A stretch of 64,000 nt of DNA from an uncultured Phycisphaerae bacterium. GTDB taxonomy: Bacteria > Planctomycetota > Phycisphaerae > Sedimentisphaerales > Anaerohalosphaeraceae. The notes beneath the pieces are model-generated. The model worked only from the letters and a program-made list of their open reading frames with translations. It was not told the DNA's origin and did no database searches. Position 1 is the stretch's first letter; every line of letters begins with the position of its first letter. Positions 21,028 through 30,272 of this stretch are shown here, one piece after another. The stretch is from NCBI GenBank assembly GCA_937949545.1, contig CALEDR010000002.1:1-64000 (forward strand), in the 5' to 3' direction. The translations under genes and the position numbers were made by a program.

Positions 21028-21951
21028 ATGGGAAGCATACTAAATTGGAAAGGACAATCAGACGTGGCGGCAAAGATACTTGACGGCAAACAGATAGCGG
21101 TTCAGATGCGGGAAGAACTGAAAGGGCGGATTGCGGGACTTGCTCAGCGTGGGATTCGCCCGGGACTGGCGGTTATTCTGGTGGGGGATGACCCGGCGTC
21201 TAAGTCGTATGTGACGGCTAAAGAAAAGGCGTGTGAAGAGGTCGGGATTTATTCGAGTGACAATCGGCTGGTGGCCGCAACGACGGAGTCGGAACTGTTA
21301 GGGCTGATTGAACGATTCAACCAGGACCCGAAGATACACGGGATTTTGGTACAGCTGCCTCTGCCGAAGCACATAAACGAAGAGCGGATTTTAAATGCAA
21401 TTTGTCCGGAAAAGGATGTGGATGGATTTCATCCGGTTAATGTGGGGCGGATGGTAATCGGGCAGCGGTGTTTCCTGCCGTGTACGCCGCACGGGGTTGT
21501 CCAGATGCTCGTGCGAAGCGGGGTTGTGCTGGAGGGGGCCGAGGTGGTGATTGTAGGACGAAGCAATATTGTGGGCAAGCCGCTGGCCAATCTGCTGATT
21601 CAAAAAAGCCGCTTTGGAAACGCCACCGTGACGGTTTGTCATACCAAGACGCGAAATCTGGCCGAGCATGTCCGTCGGGCGGATATTGTGATTGCGGCGG
21701 CGGGCTGTCCGAGGACGATTACGGCGGATATGGTCAAAGAGGGAGCGGTGGTAATTGATGTAGGGGTCAATCGGGTGGAGGATGCTTCGGCCAAAAACGG
21801 GTATCGGCTGGTAGGCGACGTGGATTTTGAAGCGGTCCGACAGAAGGCGTCGATGATTACACCGGTGCCGGGCGGGGTGGGGCCGATGACCATTACGATG
21901 CTCTTGTATAATACCGTGGAGTCCGCGGAACGGGCGGCGGAGTTCCGGTAA
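21028..21951 (+). CDS. folD: Methylenetetrahydrofolate dehydrogenase/cyclohydrolase
   Basis: Bifunctional enzyme of one-carbon metabolism, converting 5,10-methylene-THF to 10-formyl-THF via methenyl-THF with NADP+. Recognisable parts are the catalytic YVTAKEKACEEVGI (Lys, Tyr), ILVQLPLPKHI, PEKDVDGFHPVNVGR, the Rossmann VIVGRSNIVGKPLA and the C-terminal TPVPGGVGPMTI. The ATG at 21028 gives 307 residues; a GTG at 21064, after AAAGGA, would give the more typical start at AAKILDGKQ and is a real alternative. It converges on the T2SS operon with an eight-base gap. It may feed one-carbon units together with the gcv genes further down. Confidence 0.96.
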   Translation: MGSILNWKGQSDVAAKILDGKQIAVQMREELKGRIAGLAQRGIRPGLAVILVGDDPASKSYVTAKEKACEEVGIYSSDNRLVAATTESELLGLIERFNQDPKIHGILVQLPLPKHINEERILNAICPEKDVDGFHPVNVGRMVIGQRCFLPCTPHGVVQMLVRSGVVLEGAEVVIVGRSNIVGKPLANLLIQKSRFGNATVTVCHTKTRNLAEHVRRADIVIAAAGCPRTITADMVKEGAVVIDVGVNRVEDASAKNGYRLVGDVDFEAVRQKASMITPVPGGVGPMTITMLLYNTVESAERAAEFR

Positions 21952-21959
21952 AATGCCGA

Positions 21960-22607
21960 TTATTGGAGATGGCTTTCGTCGGGCCGATTGGGTGATGGAG
22001 AAGGGGGTGTGGGAGTTTGGTTCAGCGGGGCGGAGGGGGGCTGTGCCGACGGGGAAACAGGAAGGGGTTTGGGGTCTCCGAGTGAAATCAGGTACTCGAT
22101 GGTTTTTTGGGGTTTATCAGCCAGATACTGGAGGGACCATCCGGCCATCACGTGGCAGACTCTGGTCAGGGCGGCGGCGGAGAAGGTCTTTGTTCTTTCC
22201 AGAGAAATAAACCGTTCAAAGAGTTCGTGTCTGGAGAACGGCATCATACAGACAGCCAGGAAAATCTGCGCTGTGAGGATGTACCCGATCAGCAGCCCCA
22301 GCAGCGCACCGGCGCTTTTTTCGAAAACCTCCGGAAAAACGCAGTCCGCATCGCGGAGAAAAAGATAAAAACAAATTCCTTGAAGCAGGATAAAACAGGC
22401 GGCGGTCAGGAAAAGCACGGCAAACGCGGCATAATGGGGGGATTCCTGAAGGGCGGGGTTGTTTTTCAGCAAGGCCGGGGCCGAGAGGACGGCGAGATAA
22501 ACCGAAAGAAGAAAATTGAAGGCGGCGGCGGTCATGATGTAAACGCCTTTTTTGACGCCCAGCCAGGCAAGCAAGATTGCGAGAAGTCCGGCAGCCAGCC
22601 AAACCAT
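21960..22607 (-). CDS. CvpA-like membrane protein
   Basis: A 215-residue protein with about four transmembrane helices in its first 130 residues, followed by a hydrophilic part and a Pro/Ser-rich tail (about 180-215). The pattern resembles CvpA-family proteins, but I see no diagnostic motif. Its AGGAGG ribosome site lies over the stop codon of the preceding ATPase, making it the last gene of the secretion operon. A role in secretion is inferred from position only. Confidence 0.55.
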   Translation of the reverse strand: MVWLAAGLLAILLAWLGVKKGVYIMTAAAFNFLLSVYLAVLSAPALLKNNPALQESPHYAAFAVLFLTAACFILLQGICFYLFLRDADCVFPEVFEKSAGALLGLLIGYILTAQIFLAVCMMPFSRHELFERFISLERTKTFSAAALTRVCHVMAGWSLQYLADKPQKTIEYLISLGDPKPLPVSPSAQPPSAPLNQTPTPPSPSPNRPDESHLQ

Positions 22608-22608
22608 A

Positions 22609-24198
22609 TCAGCCTCCTAAATGGGATGTGACCCGCTTGATTTCTTCGAGCGTTGTAATCCCGGCTAAAACCTTGGCCATGCCGTCACGGCGGAGTGTGG
22701 CGAAAAAGTCCCGGTCGCCTTTCTGTTTCAGGTCGGCCGGGGAAAGGGTGCCGCTGACGAGGGTATGGCGGAGTTTGTCGTCCATGTAGGTAACGTCCAT
22801 GATGGCGATACGTCCGTAATAGCCGGTTCCGCCGCATCGACCGCAGCCGCGGGCCTGGAGAATTTTGGTCTGGTCAAGGTTGTTCTGGAGGCAGTAGTCA
22901 AGCTGGCTTTGGGTCAGTTCGGCGAGGCCTTTGCATGCGTCGCAGAGCCGGCGGACCAGCCGCTGAGAGATGATGACGCTCAGCGCTGAGGCCAGCAGGA
23001 GCGGACGCACGCCTAAATCCATCATCCGCACGAGGGCGGCCATGTTGCTGGAGGCGTGAAGCGTGGCCAGGACGAGATGACCGGTCTGGGCGGCCTGCAC
23101 GGCCATAGCGGCGGTTTCAGCGTCGCGGATTTCACCGATGCAGATGACATCCGGGTCCTGCCGAAGGATGCTTCGCAGGGAATTGGCGAAGGTGACACCG
23201 GCTTTCACATTGACTTCAATCTGGCTGGCGTGGGGCAGGACGTGTTCGATGGGGTCTTCAATGGTGACAATATTGCGCTCCTGAAAATTCATATTCGAGA
23301 GCATAGCATAGAGGGTTGTGGTTTTGCCGCTGCCGGTCGGGCCGCAGACCAGGACCATGCCGGAGGGTTGCCGGATGATATTCCGAATGGCCTTCTGGGT
23401 GCGGTCGTCCATTCCAATTTCCTCCAGAGACATCAGACTGCGGGTCTGGTCGAGGACGCGGATGGCCAGTTTCTCCCCGCCGAGGACGCCGGAGGAGGCC
23501 ACGCGGAAGTAGATTTCGCCGTCGGGGGTGCGGGCCATGAAGGCCCCATCCTGGGGGCGGCGTTTTTCGGCAATATCCATCCCGGAGATAGCTTTGATGC
23601 TGTTGATGACGGAGCTGCAGACCTTGGCGTCGATTTCTTCGTACACGCGGAGCATGCCGTCGATGCGGTAGCGGACGGTATAAACGGCATCCGATTTGGG
23701 GTCAATCAGGATGTCCGTAGCCCGGCCCTGAAGACCTTCGAGGATGAGCCGCTCGGTCAGGTCCAGAATCTCGCGGTTGGTGCGTCTTCCGGAGGACTGC
23801 TGGGCATAGACGTCGGCAAAATGCCGTCCGGCTGTGTCCATTAATTCAATCGAGGGACCGATGGAGGTGATAGGACGGGCCTTGCTGATGGGGTTGGTTC
23901 TGAAAATGGCGGCGAGGGTGTATTTAGGCAGGTCGGTCCAGAGGAGTTTGCCGGCCTGAATCTTCTGGACGACATCCACGACAAAGAGGACGAAAAGAAC
24001 GGCCGGCCCGACAAAGAGGGCGGCTGTATTGGCCAAAGCCCGATATTGGTTAAGAATCAGGGGGCTTTCGTCGGAGCGGCGGACGGAATACAGACACAAA
24101 AAAAACCAAGCCAGCAGGAAAAGAACTTTGTAGGGGCTGAAAGGAAGAGTCCCATCAATCCGTTCCCAATCCGCCTGAAGCCCGCTCAGATCGGTCAT
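22609..24198 (-). CDS. GspE/PilB-type ATPase with N-terminal membrane helices
   Basis: Hexameric secretion-type ATPase. The core from about residue 120 has GPTGSGKTTTLYAM (Walker A), the Asp box IVTIEDPIEH, Walker B region PDVICIGEIRDAETA and the His box TGHLVLATLHA. Cys pairs DACKG and RGCGRCGGTG form the zinc-like module. The first 80 residues contain two hydrophobic helices (about 25-40 and 55-78), which soluble GspE, PilB and PilT lack. It is downstream of gspD and is the second such ATPase of this operon. It may power pseudopilus dynamics or another step at the membrane. ATPase assignment is certain; substrate process is inferred. Confidence 0.88.
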   Translation of the reverse strand: MTDLSGLQADWERIDGTLPFSPYKVLFLLAWFFLCLYSVRRSDESPLILNQYRALANTAALFVGPAVLFVLFVVDVVQKIQAGKLLWTDLPKYTLAAIFRTNPISKARPITSIGPSIELMDTAGRHFADVYAQQSSGRRTNREILDLTERLILEGLQGRATDILIDPKSDAVYTVRYRIDGMLRVYEEIDAKVCSSVINSIKAISGMDIAEKRRPQDGAFMARTPDGEIYFRVASSGVLGGEKLAIRVLDQTRSLMSLEEIGMDDRTQKAIRNIIRQPSGMVLVCGPTGSGKTTTLYAMLSNMNFQERNIVTIEDPIEHVLPHASQIEVNVKAGVTFANSLRSILRQDPDVICIGEIRDAETAAMAVQAAQTGHLVLATLHASSNMAALVRMMDLGVRPLLLASALSVIISQRLVRRLCDACKGLAELTQSQLDYCLQNNLDQTKILQARGCGRCGGTGYYGRIAIMDVTYMDDKLRHTLVSGTLSPADLKQKGDRDFFATLRRDGMAKVLAGITTLEEIKRVTSHLGG

Positions 24199-24302
24199 GC
24201 CGCCTATACACTCCTCACGCTGCCTGTATTTCTGCTTGTATCTGCAGATATTCTATCAGGCCGAAGCGTTTCGGGCAACTTGTTTTTTGATTTGTTATGT
24301 CC

Positions 24303-27300
24303 TCAATCGGCTTTTGTTTCTCCGAGGTCTTCCTCCTGGAAAAATCGGCGTCGGACATTTTCCTCCATTTGCTCGATTTGGGTTTTGATTTTTGAATGCG
24401 GCTGGTAAACCTGCCGGTTTCGTTCTTCTTCCGTTTCTGTAGGCATTTGGGCCAGCCCGCGGTCATCTATTACGTAGGGTGTAACAAACACGAGCAGTTC
24501 ATCGTTCTGAAGAACCTTGTTATTATGCCGGAACAGACCGCCGACCAGCGGAAGGTCTCCGAGGAGAGGGACTTTCTGGACGATGCTGACATCGTTCTGG
24601 AAGAGAAGACCGCCGAGAATGACGGACTGGCCGTCGTTGACAATCATGTGGGTCATTGTATCCAGATTCTTCCGAGTCGGCTGGGTGTTGACGATTTCCT
24701 CCTGCAGCTGCGAGATATTCAGATGAATGGCCATATCGACGGCCTTTTCCGGAGTGATGTTGGGCCGGATGCGCAGGGTGACGCCGACGTCCTCGAAGTC
24801 AAAGGTGCGCTGGACGGAATTGGTGTTGGTGCGGTCGTAGGAGTCGCCGGTAATAAAGGCAACCTTCTGGGCCTTGACAAACCGGGCTTCTTCGTTGTCC
24901 TTCGTCCACAGCGTGGGCTGGTTGAGAATCTTGGCGTTGGCGTTTTTGACCAAGAAGTCGATCAGCAAGTCGGCGTTGCTTTCGGCGGACAGGGCGAAGG
25001 ATTTTCGTGTATAGGTGGCGGTCAGGTTGTTGAGAATATCAACCGCATTGACGCCGATGGTGCCGAAGGCGCTGGGATCGGACGACAGCCGCACGCCCAG
25101 GGAGGTGACGTCGCTGTGGTCAATTTCCATAATAACGACTTTGATCATCACCTGCATGCCGGGCTGATCGAGCTGCTCAATCATGTTCAGGATGTCATCC
25201 ATAAACTTCGGCGGGGCCAGGACCAGCAGGGCCTTGCTGCGGGCAACCGGGATAAACCGGACCCGTCCAATCAGATTGCTGGGCGGCATCTGGTCCTGCG
25301 TCTGCCGCTGCGTCGTCCACCAGGGCCGGATGGTGCCGGCGGATTCCTGCATCTGGGTCTCGGTGGTGGTTGTGGAGGTGGATTCGGTGCTGTAGGCGCT
25401 GAGCCCTTGTACGCTTCGCTGAATGGTGGCGGTGGTGCCGGATTCATTGAGGATGGCGTTCAGCTGGTCGCTGAGCTGCTCGGCATCCGCGTATTTAAGT
25501 ATGACGACGCGGGGAACTTCGGCGCCTTCCTGCCCGTCCAAATCCTGCACAAGCCGTTCGATGACATCGTAGGCTTCGGGGATTTTGCTGATGACGAGGA
25601 TTTTTTTGGTATCGGGGACGGCTTCAAAGGTGAGCATTCCGTAGAGAGAGCCGACGATTTTGCTCTTGGACTGTTCCTGTTCTCCGAACAGAATCCGCAG
25701 CAGCGACCGGGAGCCGGAAGATTCGGATTCCTTGCTGAACAGCCGCGTAAGCAGGTCGGCCATTTTGACGGCGTCAGAGTTCTGGAGAGTGATAATGCGG
25801 TACTGGTCTTTGCGCAAGTCGAGGGGGATATCCCATTCCTCTTCGATTTGCCGGGCGATGCGCTGCATATTCTTTTCAGAGGCGATGACGGTCACCTGCC
25901 GCAGGGTGGGATAGGAGATGACTTTGACGGTTTCCTCCGGATTGATGGTTCGGGAGCGGGATGTGTTTCGGCTGGAGCCCCAGCTGTAGGAACTAAGGGT
26001 TCCGGCCTCGGTTTCATAAAGTCCTTCGATGTTCTGCTTGATTTGGTCAGGGTCGGCGTGCTTGAGTTTGAATGTGCGTTCGATGTAGATGTCTTCTTTG
26101 GGCAGGTCAATCTGGGCGATGAGTTTTTCGACGATTTTCCGGTTTTCATCGCTGCCGAAGACGACAATCTGATTGGTGCCCTGCAGGGGCTGGACGACGA
26201 GGTTGGCGGTCAGGTCGGTGCCGGGCATCTCGCGCAGGGCCTGGGTGACCATGGTGGCGACTTCACGGACGTCGGCGTATCGAATCTGGAAGACCTGCTG
26301 TTTGGGTTCTGTGCTTTCGCCGATGTCAAGTTTTTGGATCCAGGCTTCGATGGTCTGCATGTCGGCTCGGGAGGCGCGGGCCAAAATCCAGTGCTGTTTG
26401 GGCATGGCGATGAGCCGAATTGGGATGTCTCCGGTTCCGATGACGACGGCCGGAGCGGCCGCGGCGGCTTGTGTGCCTTCCCGTCCTCGTCCGGGGCCTG
26501 CACGAAAACCGGTTTGAGCGGTCGAGCCTCGCTGGGCTTGGGCGGACTGGCCGAGGATGAGATTGAGGACCTGGACGACTTCAATGGGGTCGGCGGTTTT
26601 GAGTTCGAAGATGCGTTCGACGGCTTGGGCGGATTCGGGGACGTCCAGCTGCTGGATGACCTGTTCGATGCGGCGGAGATTTTCGACGGTGTCAATAACG
26701 GAGATGCGTCCGGTGGAGTCATCGGCGGTGACGTGGCCGTATTCGGCGGTCAGGGAACTGACCACTTGGGCCATTTGAGAGGCCTTGTAGTTGGACAATT
26801 GATACCATTTTTCGACGACCTGTGCGGGGTCGGAGATGCGGGCCAGCGGTTCATCAACCCCGAGAGTCGGGACGGCGCCGAGCCGGGCACTGGCCAGCGG
26901 TTTGAGGAAAATGGTATTGCCGGTCTGGTCCACGAGCACTCCGCGGGCGTGAAGGGCGGAGACGAGCAGGGCCAGGGCCTCCTGTCGGGTCACCCGTTTG
27001 GGGGAATACACCGTGATGCGGGTCTGCATGATTTCATCGTTGACAGGGATAACCGGTTTGTTGGTCCAGTCGGCCAAAATGCGGAGGATGTTTTTCATCT
27101 CCATATCACTGAGCTGAACGGATTCAAGGCCGTCGCCGGATTGGTTTGGGTCGGAGCGGCTCATATCACCGGGTCTGGGGCCGCGTTCGCCGAAACCGGG
27201 GAATCCGCCGAAGCCTTCGGTCCGCCTGCCGAATGTACGTGCACGGCGGGACTCCTCCGGCTGCGGCTGGTCTGGCTCGCCGTTTTGCTGAGAGGAAGCT

Positions 27301-27488
27301 TGCCCGGAAGCCGTCGGAGCGGCAGCCTGACTTTGCTGAAGGTTTATCTGGGGACTTGGCGATTCACGTTGAGCGGATTCTGTTTTGGCAGGTTCGGGGC
27401 CGGTCGATTTGGAGCGTGCCGACATCCAATAACCGAGCAGGAAAAGTCCGAGAATCAGAATAATTACAATCCATCCTGTTTTTTTCAT
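24303..27488 (-). CDS. gspD: Type II secretion secretin, long form
   Basis: Outer-membrane channel of the secretion system. Residues about 6-22 are a hydrophobic segment acting as a signal/anchor. N-domains (N0/N1-type repeats, for example VQLSDMEMKNILRILADWTNK) fill about residues 120-760, with at least five repeated modules, and the C-terminal secretin domain contains the conserved VPLLGDLPLVGGLFRH (about 980-995) and LLVFVTPYVI. At 1061 residues it is much longer than the usual 650-750, through extra N-domain modules and Gln/Ser-rich linkers. No pilotin-binding S-domain is obvious. It follows the C-like gene by 68 bases. Confidence 0.92.
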   Translation of the reverse strand: MKKTGWIVIILILGLFLLGYWMSARSKSTGPEPAKTESAQRESPSPQINLQQSQAAAPTASGQASSQQNGEPDQPQPEESRRARTFGRRTEGFGGFPGFGERGPRPGDMSRSDPNQSGDGLESVQLSDMEMKNILRILADWTNKPVIPVNDEIMQTRITVYSPKRVTRQEALALLVSALHARGVLVDQTGNTIFLKPLASARLGAVPTLGVDEPLARISDPAQVVEKWYQLSNYKASQMAQVVSSLTAEYGHVTADDSTGRISVIDTVENLRRIEQVIQQLDVPESAQAVERIFELKTADPIEVVQVLNLILGQSAQAQRGSTAQTGFRAGPGRGREGTQAAAAAPAVVIGTGDIPIRLIAMPKQHWILARASRADMQTIEAWIQKLDIGESTEPKQQVFQIRYADVREVATMVTQALREMPGTDLTANLVVQPLQGTNQIVVFGSDENRKIVEKLIAQIDLPKEDIYIERTFKLKHADPDQIKQNIEGLYETEAGTLSSYSWGSSRNTSRSRTINPEETVKVISYPTLRQVTVIASEKNMQRIARQIEEEWDIPLDLRKDQYRIITLQNSDAVKMADLLTRLFSKESESSGSRSLLRILFGEQEQSKSKIVGSLYGMLTFEAVPDTKKILVISKIPEAYDVIERLVQDLDGQEGAEVPRVVILKYADAEQLSDQLNAILNESGTTATIQRSVQGLSAYSTESTSTTTTETQMQESAGTIRPWWTTQRQTQDQMPPSNLIGRVRFIPVARSKALLVLAPPKFMDDILNMIEQLDQPGMQVMIKVVIMEIDHSDVTSLGVRLSSDPSAFGTIGVNAVDILNNLTATYTRKSFALSAESNADLLIDFLVKNANAKILNQPTLWTKDNEEARFVKAQKVAFITGDSYDRTNTNSVQRTFDFEDVGVTLRIRPNITPEKAVDMAIHLNISQLQEEIVNTQPTRKNLDTMTHMIVNDGQSVILGGLLFQNDVSIVQKVPLLGDLPLVGGLFRHNNKVLQNDELLVFVTPYVIDDRGLAQMPTETEEERNRQVYQPHSKIKTQIEQMEENVRRRFFQEEDLGETKAD

Positions 27489-27556
27489 ATCCGTAATCCT
27501 GTTTTTTATGATTTTTCTTCTTTTTAGAATCTTTCTCTGTGTGAATGTTGAACGGG

Positions 27557-28276
27557 TTATTGTCCGCCGGAGCCCGGGCCGCCGCCGCGTCGGCCTCTGC
27601 CGAAGCTGCCTTCCTCAAAACGGCGGCGCATTTCATTGCGGAGTGCCTCGCGTTCCTCCGGAGTCATCTGTTCAAACCGCTGACGCATCTGTTCTCGTTC
27701 CTCGGGGGACATCATCCAGGGGGCTCGTCCGGAGAAATTGCCGAAGCCCTCCGACGAGGGACGGCCGGAGGTTCGTGCACTGCCGGCGGATGCGGGACCT
27801 GCCTGACGAGACCCGCCGGGTCCGCGGGGGGGCTGCCCCTGTCCCTCGGGTCTGTATTCGAACGGATACTGCTTGATTTCCTTGCCTTCCCACAGAAGGG
27901 TCACAGAAGTGCTGTCGATGGCGATGAGTTTGGCCCCGTTGATTTCTTCCCCCAGCCGGACCCATCGGTCGCCGAAGAAGGCGGCATTGCCCAAAATCTG
28001 GGTGGCCTGCGGGGGCTGCGGGATGATTTTGGGGGCGAAGAGATTTCGCTCCTGCAGCGGCTTGAGACGATTGGTGACGGCGGGGGGGGCGGCAAGGGCT
28101 TCTTTCTGAAGCGATTCAAAGCGTTCGGCAGCAGTTTCCATTCGATAGGGATTCAGAAAGATTTCGCCGGCGGCTTTGACCCAGGTGCCGAGGAGAATCA
28201 GGCCGGCGCAAGCCCAGCCGGCTCGGCGGACCATTTTCATCGAGGCAGGCAGTTTGGGTTCTTTGGTCGGTTTCAT
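27557..28276 (-). CDS. GspC/PilP-like inner-membrane clamp protein
   Basis: A 239-residue bitopic protein with a helix at about residues 17-35. Its middle part has LQERNLFAPK and FFGDRWVRLGEEINGAKLIAI with the small beta-domain found in the GspC homology region and PilP. The C-terminal 80 residues are Arg/Gly/Glu-rich with a repeated element TPEEREALRNEMRRR and a near copy just before it. In the secretion operon, between gspM-like and gspD, this position is where a secretin-binding clamp belongs. It is a reasoned but not certain GspC. Confidence 0.6.
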   Translation of the reverse strand: MKPTKEPKLPASMKMVRRAGWACAGLILLGTWVKAAGEIFLNPYRMETAAERFESLQKEALAAPPAVTNRLKPLQERNLFAPKIIPQPPQATQILGNAAFFGDRWVRLGEEINGAKLIAIDSTSVTLLWEGKEIKQYPFEYRPEGQGQPPRGPGGSRQAGPASAGSARTSGRPSSEGFGNFSGRAPWMMSPEEREQMRQRFEQMTPEEREALRNEMRRRFEEGSFGRGRRGGGPGSGGQ

Positions 28277-28288
28277 AGGACTGTCTCC

Positions 28289-28840
28289 TTAACGGCTGGC
28301 ATAGGTAAAGACGGTGATTTCCCATTCGAGTTTCTGTCGGTCTTTGGGGTCGGGCTTGAGGGAGCATTTCTGAACGCCGAGGCAATATGGATTCTGGGGC
28401 AAATCGGCCAGCAGGCTGAGGATTTGGTCGTATCGGCCGGTGCCCTGGGCGGTCAGGTTGAGCACGATGTATCCGGACGGGTCGTTGCGGATGGTTCGGC
28501 CTCGAACCAGCTGCATCCGCCGAGAAACCAGCCCGACTTTGCGGAGCTGGCTGGTGAAGGCCTCCTGAAGGAGCGGGCCCTGCTGGTCAGAGGGTTTGGG
28601 CAGTTCGAGCACGGGGATCAGTTCCATCAGCCGCTTCTGCTGCTGGGTTTGCGGACTTTTGGGGTCGAGTCGGAGCAGGGCGGCCTTTTGTCGGGCCGAC
28701 TGAAGCTGGATTCGCACAGCCCCCCAGGATCGGGTGAGCGGCTCGACGGCCAGAAAATACACCAGAATCAGGCTGCAGGCTGTCAGACTGAACAGGACAA
28801 TTCGTTTTTCTCTTGGATGAAGTTTTTCGAGCATAGGCAT
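28289..28840 (-). CDS. gspM: GspM/PilO-like assembly platform protein
   Basis: A 183-residue bitopic protein: a short cytoplasmic N-terminus starting LHPREKRIVL, a helix at about residues 14-34 and a periplasmic ferredoxin-like domain with a preceding coiled-coil (about 40-80). Sequence conservation is weak, as is normal for GspM/PilO, so it is named from layout and from lying directly after the GspL-like gene, four bases apart. Confidence 0.7.
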   Translation of the reverse strand: MPMLEKLHPREKRIVLFSLTACSLILVYFLAVEPLTRSWGAVRIQLQSARQKAALLRLDPKSPQTQQQKRLMELIPVLELPKPSDQQGPLLQEAFTSQLRKVGLVSRRMQLVRGRTIRNDPSGYIVLNLTAQGTGRYDQILSLLADLPQNPYCLGVQKCSLKPDPKDRQKLEWEITVFTYASR

Positions 28841-28843
28841 CGG

Positions 28844-30250
28844 TTATCCGCTGAAGTTTCGATACAGGAAACGAATCCGGAAATTGACTTTTCTGGTTTT
28901 TTCATCGAGGGTGGGCTCAATAAGCTGAACTTGCCGAAACTCATTTCGATTCTGGAGGTTTTTCTGAAATTCGTAGGCCTGTTCATAACTGGCGGCTATG
29001 CCTCGCAGTTCAACAGGTTTTCCCCGTTCAAAGAGGAATTGGTCGAGCAGGAGTCCTTCGGGCTGGGTCTGGCGGAGCAAATCCAGCAGTTCGAGCAGGT
29101 CCGGTCGGGCGGCGGCGACCTGCTTTCGAAACTCCATCATTTGGAGCATCTGCTGGGCGGTTTGACCTTTTTCGGCGGTGCTGAGCTGCTGCTGAAGGAT
29201 GCGCAATTCGGTTTTGTCCTTCCAATAGAGGCCGAGGAGCACAACGAAGACGGCCAGCGCCAGAGAAAAAGCGGTTCGGCGGACGGGAGCCGAAACGAGC
29301 TGCTGACGAAGCGAAGGGGCCGGTTCGGTCTGTTCAATGGTAAAGTCGAAATCAATGGGCTGTCCGTCCAAAGCCAGAATCGCCAGTCCGAGAGCTTCGG
29401 GACAGTCGGCGGCGGTTTCCGGCGTCAGGCGTGCCAGACGTTTTATTTTTTCCGGAGCCGGTCGACAAAGTTGTATCTGAATGTTCTCCTGTCGAAGTTC
29501 TTCGATGAGCGACGGAAAAGGCTCAGCCTGCGTGTCGAGGACGAAAATCGGTCTGGTGCGGATTTGGGGGGTAAGGGATTCGAGCATCTGGATGAGGTCG
29601 GTTTTGAGCAGCTCAATGGGGGCCTGCGGGTCAATGTCGATGCGGGCAGCGCCGAGGAGCCGGCCCTCTTCGGTGAGGACGGCGGATGCCTGATGGGCGG
29701 TGAGTTTGAGCAGGACGGTTTCCTGCGGTCCGGCGGCGGGCTGGAAGAAGGCCTGCCAGGCAGTCAGCAGTCCGACCAGGTCGGGCACGATGGAAACGGA
29801 GATGTCCGAAGGGAGCGATTTGGCGGCCTGTTCGTACAGGTCATTTTTGACGGCCGCCAGGATGCAGCGGTTTTCGGAGAGGTGTTTGTCAATCCGCCAG
29901 GCCAGCCGCATAGCCGAAACCGGAAGGGGCAGATATCCTTCCGCCTGCGTGCGGACGACGGCGATCCGCTGCGGGGCTGGAAGAGACGGAACCTCCAGAC
30001 GATAGAATCCGATGGAAGAAGAATCGATTCCGACCGCCAGGGAGAGGGTACCATCGCCGGTGTACAGCGGAATCGCCTGACGGAGCGACTCAGAGACGGA
30101 AGAATGGAGGGGAAGAGTCCGAAAATCCAGAACCTCAATTCCCTGCGGGCTGCGTCGGAGCCGTACAACCTGAATCAGGTTATCAGCGGAAGACCATCGC
30201 AGGCCGATAGAGATGTTCGGTGCATCGATTTTTTCTTTTTCGGCTGTCAA
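28844..30250 (-). CDS. gspL: GspL/PilM-type platform protein
   Basis: Actin-like cytoplasmic part, a single transmembrane helix and a periplasmic PilN-like domain; it links the GspE ATPase to GspM and the pseudopilus. The start is best placed at the TTG at 30250: AGGAG lies 8 bases upstream and the preceding stop (gspK) is 22 bases away. The longer open frame up to 30406 would overlap gspK and has no ribosome site. The Ser/Thr-rich ISIGLRWSSADNL opening is the GspL-type nucleotide strand; a helix lies at about residues 320-340. The 468-residue length is normal. Confidence 0.8.
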   Translation of the reverse strand: MTAEKEKIDAPNISIGLRWSSADNLIQVVRLRRSPQGIEVLDFRTLPLHSSVSESLRQAIPLYTGDGTLSLAVGIDSSSIGFYRLEVPSLPAPQRIAVVRTQAEGYLPLPVSAMRLAWRIDKHLSENRCILAAVKNDLYEQAAKSLPSDISVSIVPDLVGLLTAWQAFFQPAAGPQETVLLKLTAHQASAVLTEEGRLLGAARIDIDPQAPIELLKTDLIQMLESLTPQIRTRPIFVLDTQAEPFPSLIEELRQENIQIQLCRPAPEKIKRLARLTPETAADCPEALGLAILALDGQPIDFDFTIEQTEPAPSLRQQLVSAPVRRTAFSLALAVFVVLLGLYWKDKTELRILQQQLSTAEKGQTAQQMLQMMEFRKQVAAARPDLLELLDLLRQTQPEGLLLDQFLFERGKPVELRGIAASYEQAYEFQKNLQNRNEFRQVQLIEPTLDEKTRKVNFRIRFLYRNFSG

Positions 30251-30272
30251 TCCTGAATCTCCTGTGATTTTC

